From NCBI GenBank assembly GCA_021234155.1, contig JAJEKV010000008.1, positions 10,906,740 to 10,970,739 of the forward strand: DNA of 64,000 nt, given 5' to 3'. Both the position numbers and the translations under genes were made by a program. How positions within the stretch are numbered: position 1 is the stretch's first letter; each line of letters opens with the position of its first letter. Below are positions 45,538-55,849 of this stretch, piece after piece. The notes under the pieces were generated by a model that worked only from the letters and a program-made list of their open reading frames with translations, was not told the origin of the DNA and did not search any database. The stretch comes from Isoetes taiwanensis (taxonomy: Eukaryota; Streptophyta; Lycopodiopsida; Isoetales; Isoetaceae).

Positions 45538-46273
45538 CAGGGATAGGTTCTGTACGTATGAAACTATTTTTTCAGACGTATAAAGTGCAAAAATACGTAT
45601 TTTTGGGAAAAATACGTATTTTTTGTATTTAATACTCGCCGGCCGGAAAAAAAAAGTTTCGCGTAAGCGAAACCTTCTGTTTCGCTTACGCGAACTTTCT
45701 TTCGCATAAGCGAAGTCTAAGTTTTCGCTTACGCGAATCCCCTCGCCGGCTTTCGCGTAAGCGAAGCCTTAATGTTCGCTTACGCGAAACTTTTTTCGCG
45801 TAAGCGAAGTATAAAGGTTCGCTTACGCGAAACTTTTTTTTGTTCGCGTAAGCATTCTTTGCGTTTCGCTTACGCGAAGGGCGGTTCGCGTAAGCGAAAA
45901 AGAAGTTTTCGCTTACGCGAAGTTTTCTATATATATTTCGAGGCGAAACAGTATTTTTTGCTTACGCGAACCAAAAAAATTTTTGCGTAAGCGAAAACAA
46001 CTGTTTCGCTTACGCGAAGATGTTTTCGCGTAAGCGAAACAGTTCATTTCGCTTACGCGAAGTTGTTTTTGGTTCGCGTAAGCGAAAAATACTGTTTCGC
46101 TTACGCGAACAGACTTCGCGTAAGCGAAACAGTTGTTTTCGCTTACGCGAAATTTTTCGACGCCGGAAACTTTTTTAGCCGTATTTTTGACGTATTAAAC
46201 GTCAAATTTGTGCCGTATCAAACGAAAAATACGTATTGCGTATAAAACGTATACAGTATTGAACCTATCCCTG
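45538..46273. mobile_element. hAT-type MITE, 736 bp, packed with alternating near-palindromes
   Basis: Perfect 13-bp terminal inverted repeats CAGGGATAGGTTC (45538-45550) and its complement (46261-46273), flanked by a perfect 8-bp duplication GACCATAG (45530-45537 and 46274-46281): a textbook hAT insertion. Subterminal TACGTATTTTT words occur on both sides. The interior (45658-46155) carries about 21 copies of TTCGCTTACGCGAA or its complement TTCGCGTAAGCGAA in strictly alternating orientation, separated by 6-20 bp. There is no transposase. It lies in the chromovirus between gag and pol, so it arrived later or was carried along with it. Confidence 0.95.
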
Positions 46274-47869
46274 GACCATAGTAGTATCAGATTCAGACTT
46301 CAAGCAAAGATGCTTTGGCTAAGGTGGTCTTACAAGCCAGCAAGGGTGGGCTGCTCAGAAATAGGAATATGGCGAGACTGCAACAAATTTCTTCCTCATC
46401 AGCCCCAATACTTCAGAGCGCCTACATCAACCTCGGCAGCACCATCGCAAGCTCATGATGATCTTTGATCTTCCACCTTAGAGATTGGAGGTCAAGCACC
46501 ATCAAGAAGAGGCAACATGGGGGACAAAATACCAGCATTACTAACTGATCACTCAAGATTATAGTCCCTGCACATGGATGCAAATAAACTTCTCTCAGCA
46601 AGAGAAGTTGCACAGTTAGAAGTGGTAAAGCACTCGACATTGTCTTCAGCCTTATGACAGCAGCATGCAACCAGCAGGACGAAGAATAGAATCGACAAGG
46701 TCAACACAACAATATCAATTCAGGAGTTAGAAGAATCATCCTCAAATCTCGTAACCTCCAAGACAGATGAGCGACATGAAAGATTCTAGAATGTGAAGAA
46801 CATTACCTTTAGGGCTCTAGGATGCGACACCGAGCCTTATGTCGCCATTACATCAGCAAGTCCACTAAGAGGAATAATTTTAATGAAGGTAGTCAGCATC
46901 AACATTAAGGATGATCAGAGTCAGAATATGTTCGACAAAAGAAGCAGGGCACACGAATGATTATACAGCAACTCCAAGGATACCAGATTCTTTTCAATAA
47001 ATTATGGACCATCGCCTTGCTACTCGGGAAGAAAAATGTATGGAGTACAACAATTGTATACATTGCTGGCAGATATCCAACATATTGGAACCTCTTCGTG
47101 AGCTTGATCACCTCGCTAAGAAGGATTCAATAATAGGATAACCGTCGACCATGTATATGACGAGTACTTCCGCAGCATAAGGAATAATCCGACCGAATGA
47201 AGGGAAGCAATCTAATAAGTCCGGCCAACTTCTTAGATGGCATCAACTCAAAGGTGGGACTATTTCAAGAGGGCAATAAGTAAGAAAAGAGAGATCCTAG
47301 AGTATAGATTAGATATAAAACAAGAATAATTATCTAATCATATAGTTTTCTATGTGTGCCCAAAAGTAAGGTCATGCTTACTAACTTGTGGCCATAGAAT
47401 TTATGTAAGTAGTTCTTTAACTTGTAATTTTTTCACCTTCTAGATGGCAGACATCTTAAGAGCAAGACTCTTAAGTCTAAATCTAGGTCCGTAGTTACGG
47501 CAAGGCCGAGTAATTAGCAACACCAACGGAACAAGAGTCAAGTTCGACATCAACCTTAAGCGAAGCAAAGTAGAGCATCGGCACCAACTTATGTACATTG
47601 GCAATTATGACCTCATAATAAGCATGCAATATTAAAGCTGGCTAAGGCAATAATTGATTATCATAAGCAAGAGATACTTATCCCAGCACCAAAGGGCAAG
47701 TATCTTATAATTTAAGTTAAGGAAGTAATTCCAATCGTGCAACGCATGTCAGTAAAGCAACTACTTAAGTGCATCATGAGGAATAGGTCGTACATAAGCT
47801 ACAAGTTGTCGACCCCGACTGCAATAGTAAGAAGGAAGATGCTACTTCGAAACAGTTGCCTCGGCCAGT
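46274..47869 (+). pseudogene. Decayed chromovirus region between the MITE and reverse transcriptase
   Basis: By position this would hold the end of gag and the protease. The + frames are heavily interrupted; I found no protease DTG motif I could trust. Confidence 0.3.
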
Positions 47870-49930
47870 TTCTAAGTTAATCAAGAAGTCCCATGATATA
47901 CCTCCAGATGAAATTTGAGAGCTTTTGCTCTATAGAAGCATAGAGTCTGAAATCACTCTTGCACCGGATGCAAAGCCGATCAACAAGGCTCTTTATAGAA
48001 TCAGTACTTTCGAGCTAGTAGAGCTCAAGAAGCAGTTGGGATGTAAGTCTAAAGATGTATATCAACCATGGGCAGCTTAACAAGCAACGACATAATGGAT
48101 CAGCCCCAAGAAGCAAGATTCTTCTGCAAAATCGACTTAAGCTCGGGCAATCAGCAAATAAGGATGAAGGGAGAAGATAATTATAAGACTCCTTCAGAAC
48201 ACGGTATGGGCACTATGATTTCACAGTAATGCCCCTAAGTCTATGGAATGCTCCACCAACTTGTATGCATTTGAGGAACGACATCTTCGAAGATTCTTTG
48301 GACGATTTCTTCATCAATTCTCTTCGACGACATCGTGATCTACAGCAAATCAATGGAGGAGCATGCAGCCGTGGAGATGTTAAAACGTCGCCACTCATTG
48401 GCAAGCTTTTGAAGCAGCAATTTGCATGCCATCTCCACTTCGGCAAGCGAATTCGGCAAGAGTATAGAAGATTTCCCCAACATGGAGTTCAAGCACATAT
48501 GGGCTAGTCCTTACAAGAGTGCAAGGACGGATTAAGAAAGAGAAACCTTCAAATATCTTAAAAAGGAAGGTAACCTTTAATAGCAAAGAACAACTATGCG
48601 TACCCAGAGTATAACAAGTAAGAAAAATCTTCCATGACACGCATAATAGCCCTAATTTCGGCCATGCAAAATTTATAAAGGCCTACTTCAACATTAGAAG
48701 TAGCTACGTCTGGCCGGGTATGAAGAAGCAGATAATCAGATATATCCAAGAATGTCAGTGGAGCCAGCAGACAAGGGCAGAACAATTTCGAATTCCAGGA
48801 ATTTTAGAACCTTGGGCGGTGCCAGACGCCAAGTGGGAAGTCTTCAGCATGGTTGTCATAGCGGCCTTCCAAGGACAACAAGAAGCTTTGAAGCCTTGAT
48901 GGTTGTGGTATATAGCTTATCAAAAGGGCACATACTTGCCATGCCACACCATAGACACCGCCTTGGATCTAGCCGTGTGGTCTACATAAGAGTTCTTTTA
49001 GGCTGCATGGAAGGCACAGGTCGATCATCACCAATAGAGATCCGAAGTTCTTTAGCGACGTTTAGCAAGACTTCTTCAACACGAGCTGCACCAACTTGTT
49101 GATGAGTTTTGCTTATCATTTGCAGTCAAATCGGCAAGGGACCGCACCAACACAATTTTGGAGAGCACGTTGAGAAACTATGATTGGAACAAGTAATCCA
49201 AATGGGCCGAGTACATCTACCTGGTCAATTACGTACAATAATATGAAGCAAGAGTCATCGAAGATGTCTCCCCCATGATCAGTTACAGTTATCAATGCTT
49301 GACCCTAGTTATGTGGCATAATCTAGTGCCCTAGGTGGAAGTTTCTCAACAACGACAGCATATATGCAGTAGCTTTTGGTGGAAGTGTGAGAATATCTTC
49401 AAACAGCATGGGCATATCCGAAGAGTCTAGTAGATAGACATAAAACTCCTCGAGAGTTGTTTTGGTTGTGAGAGATAAAGTTTGGCTCAAGTAAAGGTTA
49501 AGCAAGGGAAGCTTCACATCGGCAATTGTAAGAAGCTCGCCCCTAGGTGGGCCGGTCCGTTCAAGATCTTGGAGAAGAGTGGGCTCTCACGCCTACAAGT
49601 TGGATCTCTCGTCCCACCTTAAGGTCTTCCATGTGAGTTTATTCAAAAGGCACGATCCTCACCTTGATGAGGTTTTGGATACCCCAACTTTGTTGGAAAT
49701 GACGGAGGAACAAGTTGAAAGTGTGCCTAAATTACACCTTGATAAATCATTCAAGAAGACTAGGTGATCTCAATTCCTCCAGTATTTGGTCAAATGGAAG
49801 CACTTGCCCGTGGAAGACACGACCTGGGTATTGAAGCAGGATTTGGAGAAGCAATACCCAGAGTTTAGGAAGGAGTTTGATGGGCGAGTCGTCTCCGATT
49901 GGATCGACGCCGACTTGCCGGGAGGTTAGC
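47870..49930 (+). pseudogene. Chromovirus pol relic: reverse transcriptase, integrase, chromodomain
   Basis: The pieces are in Ty3 order but need several frames. Reverse transcriptase starts near 47900 with PPDEI, then YRISTFELVELKKQLG (47995-48042), KIDLSSG (about 48130) and an intact polymerase motif FDDIVIYSK (FDD at 48323-48331). RNase H is short or lost. The integrase N-terminal part reads HAKFIKAYFNIRSSYVWPGM (about 48663-48725) and the following EPWAVPDAKWEVFSM (about 48810-48855). Next comes the strand-like KLDLSSHLKVFHVSLFK (49597-49650). The end is a chromodomain, YLVKWKHLPVEDTTW and FDGRVVSDWIDADLPGG (49780-49927), which targets integration to particular chromatin in this class. 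Stops in all frames make it non-functional; I give no repaired protein. Confidence 0.85.
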
Positions 49931-50011
49931 TTAGTATGTTTCTTAGTTAGCCTTAAGTTCTGGCTCATGTATTCTAGTTAGTAGAGTGCATGTGCCAGAA
50001 TCTTGGAACGT

Positions 50012-50380
50012 GTGGGCGATGATGGGATACGCCTTTAAGGCATTCTCTAGGCCAACACGCACCAAGAGGTGCGCATGACCATTAGGGTCATGTGAGTGAG
50101 GAATGAGGCATGGTGGGCGATGATGGGACATCGATCGGATGCTCTCTATGCCGTGATGCAGGGTACGCACACCTGGCCGTAGGAGGGTCATGGTGAAGGT
50201 TAAAGTGATCATGCGCGATGATGGGATCGTGAGACGTTCCCTAGCTTAAAACCCTTGGGGCATGATGCACTGGGGTGTACTCGATCTGGGGGATTGTGTA
50301 CAAGGTAGCACTTGATCATGGGCGATGATAGGATCATCTTAAATGGTCCTTAAGCTCAAATCCTTATGGGGCCATGATCG
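50012..50380 (+). repeat. About 100-bp repeat downstream of pol
   Basis: Four imperfect copies marked by GGGCGATGATGGGAT at about 50013, 50113, 50211 and 50319. They lie in the 0.85-kb non-coding part between the chromodomain and the polypurine tract. Confidence 0.65.
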
Positions 50381-50781
50381 GGTGCAAGGTAATAGGGTAA
50401 CCTTGAGCTGGTAGTTCGGCTCAAGGAGGTAGGTAAGGGGGGTGGTCCCCTAAAAACCACAAACTTATTAACTTATATAACGTAATGTGCTACTTGTGCA
50501 GGCCAGTGAAGGGAAGCATGAAGGAGGGAGCACGTTACGAGAAGATAGGAATCATAGATTTTAGGCTAACTATGAACTCCTGTATACTTTGATAATAATA
50601 GTTGTTATAGCTATATAATTTTGTATAACTTATAAATATATAGCTTTATAATTACATAATAAGTAATTAACGAAAAGTTGATCTTTTCAATAGAGTTAAG
50701 TTCATATATTCTTGTTGTGTGCTTTTGCAGGATTAGAGTAGGTTCGTCACCTTAGCGCAATGCTGAGGACAGCATTGTCCT

Positions 50782-50794
50782 AAGGGGGGGAGAA
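50782..50794 (+). other. Polypurine tract of the chromovirus
   Basis: AAGGGGGGGAGAA directly precedes the 3' LTR and is the expected plus-strand primer. Confidence 0.9.
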
Positions 50795-52434
50795 TGTGAC
50801 GTTCCAGGGGAATATACGCTATAAATACGTATATTCCTAGACCCCTCACCATACAAGTCTACATATATAGCCTTGTGTACCATAGATTGTGGCACTAGGG
50901 GGCATGACTAAGTTATTCATATAACTTAGCCAACCTTAAGTTAAGACCATTTTCCAACGTGGCCTTAACCTATTGGGCACCCGCCACACGGACTTACCCT
51001 ATTGGAGCCATGTGGCATAACATGTGAACCCTAACCTATAAAGGCCTAAACCCTAACCCTAGGCCTCTTTTCTAGCTCCTGCAGTCTAGGAACCTTCTTC
51101 GCGCTCGAAACTCCGTTTCGAGAACCGTCTGCTGTGGCACAGCATAGCATGGCAGCCCCCAGAGCGTGAGCGCATCAGCAGGAGTGGGAGCTACCTCGAA
51201 CACTTCGAAGACCATGGAGACACCAAGATTGGGAGGGAGTGCTTCTGGAACAGGTATGTAGAGTAGTGCTCATAGTAGTTCATCTGGAATTAGCATTCCA
51301 GATGAGTTAGTATCTTGTATCTAGGGTAGAGCCATCCTAGAACCCTCATGCATCATCTTGAACCCTAATCAAGAAACCCTAACTGTAAGTTAGATTTGTA
51401 TGATTAGGTTAAGATGTTCTTATGATTATTCTCATGATGTGATGATTATATGATGATGGTTGATCATGTTTGCTCCTCTTGTATTGGGAAGGGGGGTAGA
51501 GACCTAGAACCATATGTAGTATGCTCCTAGATTAGATCCCTTAGTTCCTATTAGTTGCAGCCTGTGCATAGGAGCCCATCAGGCTATGGAGGCTATGATA
51601 TGACTCAACACCACATAACGGGGCTAGAGGCAATGTGGAGGGAGGATCCCTGCCGAGTGGGGGCTACGGGGGATCCCATAGTGGGCTAGACTTATGGTCG
51701 CCACTTAGGTGGGGCCGAGCATGGGGTGGACACCTCCGGGGCAATGGTGTCGCCCGCCTCTCGAGAGTTGCAAGTGTCGGCTTGGGCTCGTTTTGGGGGG
51801 TTAAGTCGGGTACGAATCGTGTGTCGCCACGATTCTCTAGCCCCCCACGGAACCTCTAGACCCTGGGAAGGGGAGATGCAACCCTTCCTGCCTCATCGGA
51901 CCAGGGAGATGCAACCTGGAGTAGTCCCGATGGGTGATGCCATGGGATTGCATATCCGGAAGGCTAGAGTCACGCCAGAGCCTGATTTAGCCCATCTGCA
52001 AAGTATGCACAGGAGGGGCGGATGGAGTGGTCAACCCTAGCCATTGTCTTATGCCAGCCTTCGCCATTGCCATGACTCGGTCTGTTCTATCTTGAGGCCT
52101 AGCCGGTCAGTCATCCTCCTTACGAGTCTGAGCCTGGGTAGGAGCTATTATGTTTTACGGTTTATGATTATCATCTTTGCACTTGTGGATGTGTGATGAC
52201 TACCCTTCGAGGTAGTATTTATATGTTTGATGCTAGTTCTGACGTGTTTATCGCTTCCGCTGTTATAGGAGCCCATAGGGGAAGGGCGCGCAAGACACCT
52301 TCGTGTCCCCTCCCCGCACTAGGACCACCCTAGAGTGCGGGGTAGACGAAGGGCCTGTGCGGTTGATGAACCGGACGAGGGATTTCCTGCCGAGTGTACG
52401 GCTGGGCGCCGTATATTTAGCAGGGAGCGTCACA
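50795..52434 (+). repeat. 3' LTR of the chromovirus
   Basis: Same ends as the 5' LTR and 3 bp shorter. By eye about 25-30 substitutions separate the copies, mostly transitions, plus a few small indels clustered where both match TCGCC and CTCCTGGGG-like words (51700-51790). Confidence 0.95.
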
Positions 52435-52984
52435 TCAACTTCAAAGAACAAACTCAACCGACTAAGACTGCAAATAAAACAGAAGAAATTAGCTCCAGAA
52501 CTCAACCGTAGACCTTCTGCTATGATCAAAGAAGCAATTCTATTTTATAGACACAGATCTACTATATCCGGAATTCCTTTTGTCTAAAATATCTTTCAAA
52601 AAGGCATATAGCCACTAATAGCAGGGATCCGACTCGGTTCTGACCTTTTTCAGAATGAAATCACCCTATTTCTTCAGGATCCAGAACCTTTTTCTTGACT
52701 CTGATATGATCTCGGCCGAATTTTAGTTTAACGGGTTCGCGACCCGTTATCAGCCATGCTCATATTTTAAATTAATTATCCAATGGTTCTTTGCTTAAGA
52801 TATTTATTACCTACCATAGCCTATACATCATAATCTTAAGAACATAGTTTAGGATCTAGTCCACCCTTGACAACTAATCGCTAATATTAATTCTGGATGC
52901 ATTAGCCTGAACCGCTCCCCCGAGCACCACCATATCAATTCCTCCCCTTCCCGGGATTGATCGTCCTCGATCAAGGAATTATAT

Positions 52985-53170
52985 AGCGAATTTACCACAA
53001 CCAAGTCCATGGTTGCAACCCTAGTTGAATCCTCAACTAGAAATATACCACAGCCAAATCCATGGCTGCAACCCTAGTTGAATTCTCACCTAGAAATATA
53101 CCCTAGTTGAATTCTCAACTAGAAATATACCACAGCCAAATCCATGGCTGCAACCCTGATTGAGTCCACA
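52985..53170 (+). repeat. About 55-60-bp tandem repeat inside the LARD-like element
   Basis: About three copies of a unit containing CTAGTTGAATCCTCAACTAG (itself a short palindrome) and CACAGCCAAATCCATGGCTG. One copy lacks the middle. Confidence 0.8.
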
Positions 53171-54435
53171 ATCAGAAATATTCAAGTCCAGCCCTTTAGG
53201 CTATAAATTGCCTCAGTTCATTTAGAGGTCTTTCATTTCAATTCTATTAGAAATGGCCTCAATTCATTTAGAGGACTTGACACCTTTATATATTTTCATA
53301 GATAAAGGATTGCAGATAACTTGCAAAGTTCGCTCATACTCCTCCACAAGATGTTCATTTACGTCGTACTGTCCATGTTCTGCGATAACTCATCAAACAT
53401 TGTTAGACTAACAAACCCATCCTAATTAATGTAGTTCCTCTGATTTGCGGTTTATGCCATTAACATATCTTTCAATCCATCATGACTGTAAGTTATAAAC
53501 TAAGGATTCGTCTCCTTCAGACACGTATTTAAACCACTAGTGACTCTATAGCTTTAAAATAAAACATGGTACGACCCTTTGTTTCAGTAATACTGCAAGC
53601 AAAGTTCATTGCAAAAGCTCCAAAGATAAGAACTAGAATATCTTATTGAGCAACTTTAGAGTTGGTAGACCCAGCTTAGTTGTTTTGGATCCCTTGTTTG
53701 CTAACTTGTCAATATATGGTTCTGACGTTATCAAGCTAATTAGTCCGTTATGACTACGGTTTAAAAACTAGAATATTATCCTTAATAGATGCTTAGTTCA
53801 ATAATTCCTTCATATTTAATTAATACTCAATCGCACTTAAATAAAACTCAATAACCAACCTTATTCCCCAAATCACAAAGTCATCAATCAAATAATTTAA
53901 AAAAAAAACCTTCATTCAGACGGCAACGTTTAGGGCTCAGAGAACGGCATTAGGACTTCGCCACTATTCTCGGTTGTGCAGGACAGATTCGGCATGGCAT
54001 CTTCCATGCCATACCCATTCAAGCAAAGAAATAGTTTTGGTTATAGCCGGAGTAGCAGTGCGGTTTAGAGCTTCGAATTTCAAAAGGGAATTGTCTTGAA
54101 ACATTCATTGCAGGAAGAATACAACCTCAAAGCGGCTCCTCTGCTCCAGAGATAGGCCGAAATCTAGCATAAGGGTTTGCATAATGGCTTAGGACTCAGC
54201 TTCGATTAGATCTGCAGATCATAGGGCTTGGAAAACAGCTTGCAGCCTGCTCTTTTCAAGAGCCAAAAAGGTAAAAGCTTATTCTAGTTTCTGCCTTCTA
54301 TAGCATCTTAGGAAGATCTGAATCTCATTTAATAACTAAACATGTAAATCCGTCCAGGGACAGTTCCAGACATTCTGTTCAAGCTTATCTATCCAGGTTA
54401 AAAACTACCCACAAGCTCCATGTAAAAGAAACGCA
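53171..54435. other. Non-coding internal part of the LARD-like element
   Basis: AT-rich; no open frame of interest on either strand and no protein homology noticed. This is what defines the element as non-autonomous. Confidence 0.45.
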
Positions 54436-54769
54436 GCTCTGATACCACTTGATACAGTTCATGAGTTAGCCAATTGATAAAAGATATTCTTGTTATAGTT
54501 AGCTATAGAAAGTTCTGCTCATAAAGCAGAAGTCTGCCACGTCATAAATAGATACGTTGTACTTTACACACTCACCCCGGTTTTTGGTCCACTGTTGAAA
54601 ACATCAGTTTTGGTAGGTCTACATGTCCTGTTTTCAAAGAATCCTACATGTGGATTTGTGAAGGCATGGTTTTGTTCGATAATGGTGTTCTTTTTTCAGT
54701 GGACTAAAACATCCACTGTTGTTTTGTAGTTTCTTCTATTGTGACATGTCATTTTATAATACAATCCAA

Positions 54770-55080
54770 TGTAGGAAAGAGTACTTGAATTTCTACATGT
54801 CTAATAATTCTATTGTCACATGTCTTTATAGATGTAGGAAAGAATATTTGATTCTCTACATGTCCTATACTTCCATTCACATGTCTTTATAGTAGTAGGA
54901 CAGAGTACTTTATTTGCTAAGGCATTGTAGGAAAGAATACATGAATTACGACATGTGTAATACTTCTATTCTCACATGTCTTTATAGAAGTAGGAAAGAG
55001 TACTTGATTCTCTACATGTCCTATCCTTCCATATCACGGGTCTTTATAGTGGTAGGACAGAGTACTTGATTTGCTACATG
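54770..55080 (+). repeat. 62-bp repeat, arranged as a 156-bp dimer
   Basis: The unit GTAGGAAAGAGTACTTGATT, then CTACATGTC, then CACATGTCTTTATAG recurs near 54772, 54834, 54893, 54928, 54990 and 55050. The first half (54770-54925) is repeated as a block in the second (54928-55080). Diverged copies extend left to about 54600. Confidence 0.8.
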
Positions 55081-55187
55081 TGATGCACGTGCACGATCAC
55101 ATGTTCTTATACTAGTATTCCATGTAACACAAGTTACTTCAACTACTTCAATTACTTAACACCTATTTTTGCATAACGTGGGCACCA

Positions 55188-55672
55188 ACATGCCAAGGTG
55201 GCTCTAACATGCCACCTAGGCTCAAACATGCCAAGGTGGCTCCAACATGCCACCTAGGCTCCAACATGACAAAATGGCTCAAACATGCCACCTAGGCTCC
55301 AACGTGCTCAAACATGCCACGCAGGCTCCAACATGCCACCTATGCTCCAACTTGCCAAGGTGGCTCAAATATGCCACGTGGGCTCCAACATGCCACCTAG
55401 GCTCCAACATTCCTAGGTGGCTCAAACATGCCATCTAGGCTCCAACATGCCACCCAGGCTCAAACATGCCAGGTGGCTCAAACATGCCAAGGTGGGCTCA
55501 AACATGCCACCTAGGCTCCAACATGCCAAGGTGGCTCAAACATGCCACGTGGACTCCATAATGCCACGTGGGCTCCAACATGCCAAGGTGGCTCCAACAT
55601 GCCATGCAGGCTCCAACATGCCAAGGTGGCTCAGGCATGCCACCTAGTCTCAAGCATGCCACCTAGGCACCC
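55188..55672 (+). repeat. 19-bp minisatellite, array 1
   Basis: About 25 copies of a 19-bp unit in two main variants, CTCCAACATGCCACCTAGG and CTCAAACATGCCAAGGTGG. CCACCTAGG and CCAAGGTGG are complementary to each other apart from one base, so neighbouring units can pair. As 19 is not a multiple of 3, every frame reads the same 19-residue repeat and stays open; it is not a gene. Confidence 0.9.
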
Positions 55673-55849
55673 CAAGTGGTGACATGGCATGCCAAGTAAG
55701 CAAGGTCAAGTTTTGACTAGGCCAAAAAACCAAAGATGTCCATCTTTGGTCTTTTCATTGGGTGATGTTGGCAAGTTTTAGGTGACATGGCTAGATGATG
55801 GTGACATGGACCTTGGATGTGCTGCAAACACCGGGCAGGCACCTCGACG

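Larger units (their letters stand above)
40938..52434 (+). mobile_element. Ty3-type chromovirus LTR retrotransposon, 11.5 kb
   Basis: Complete structure: two LTRs of about 1.64 kb starting TGTGACG and ending GTCACA, a PBS, a decayed internal region in gag-pol order, a polypurine tract, and a perfect 5-bp target duplication TCAAC (40933-40937 and 52435-52439). The integrase and chromodomain readings place it among plant chromoviruses. The coding region is full of stops and shifts although the LTRs are about 98% identical by eye. Confidence 0.95.
40781..54480 (-). mobile_element. LARD-like minus-strand LTR element, split by the chromovirus
   Basis: Read on the minus strand, a tRNA-iMet PBS (54447-54436, TGGTATCAGAGC) follows an LTR end GAACTGTATCA (54450-54460). 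At the other side a polypurine tract GGGAAGGGGAGGAATT (about 52953-52938) is followed by an LTR beginning TGATATGGTGG (52937). This 3' LTR runs to 52440, is interrupted by the chromovirus and its target duplication, resumes at 40937 and ends GAACTGTATCA at 40781, giving about 655 bp. A 25-bp terminal word is identical at 40781 and 54450; beyond it the right LTR is lost or replaced. The internal part (52954-54435) is about 1.5 kb with no coding sequence. Confidence 0.6.

Noticed and set aside
45772-46245. Open frames with repeated FAYAK and RLRE peptides
   Set aside because: They are translations of the alternating palindromes inside the hAT MITE.
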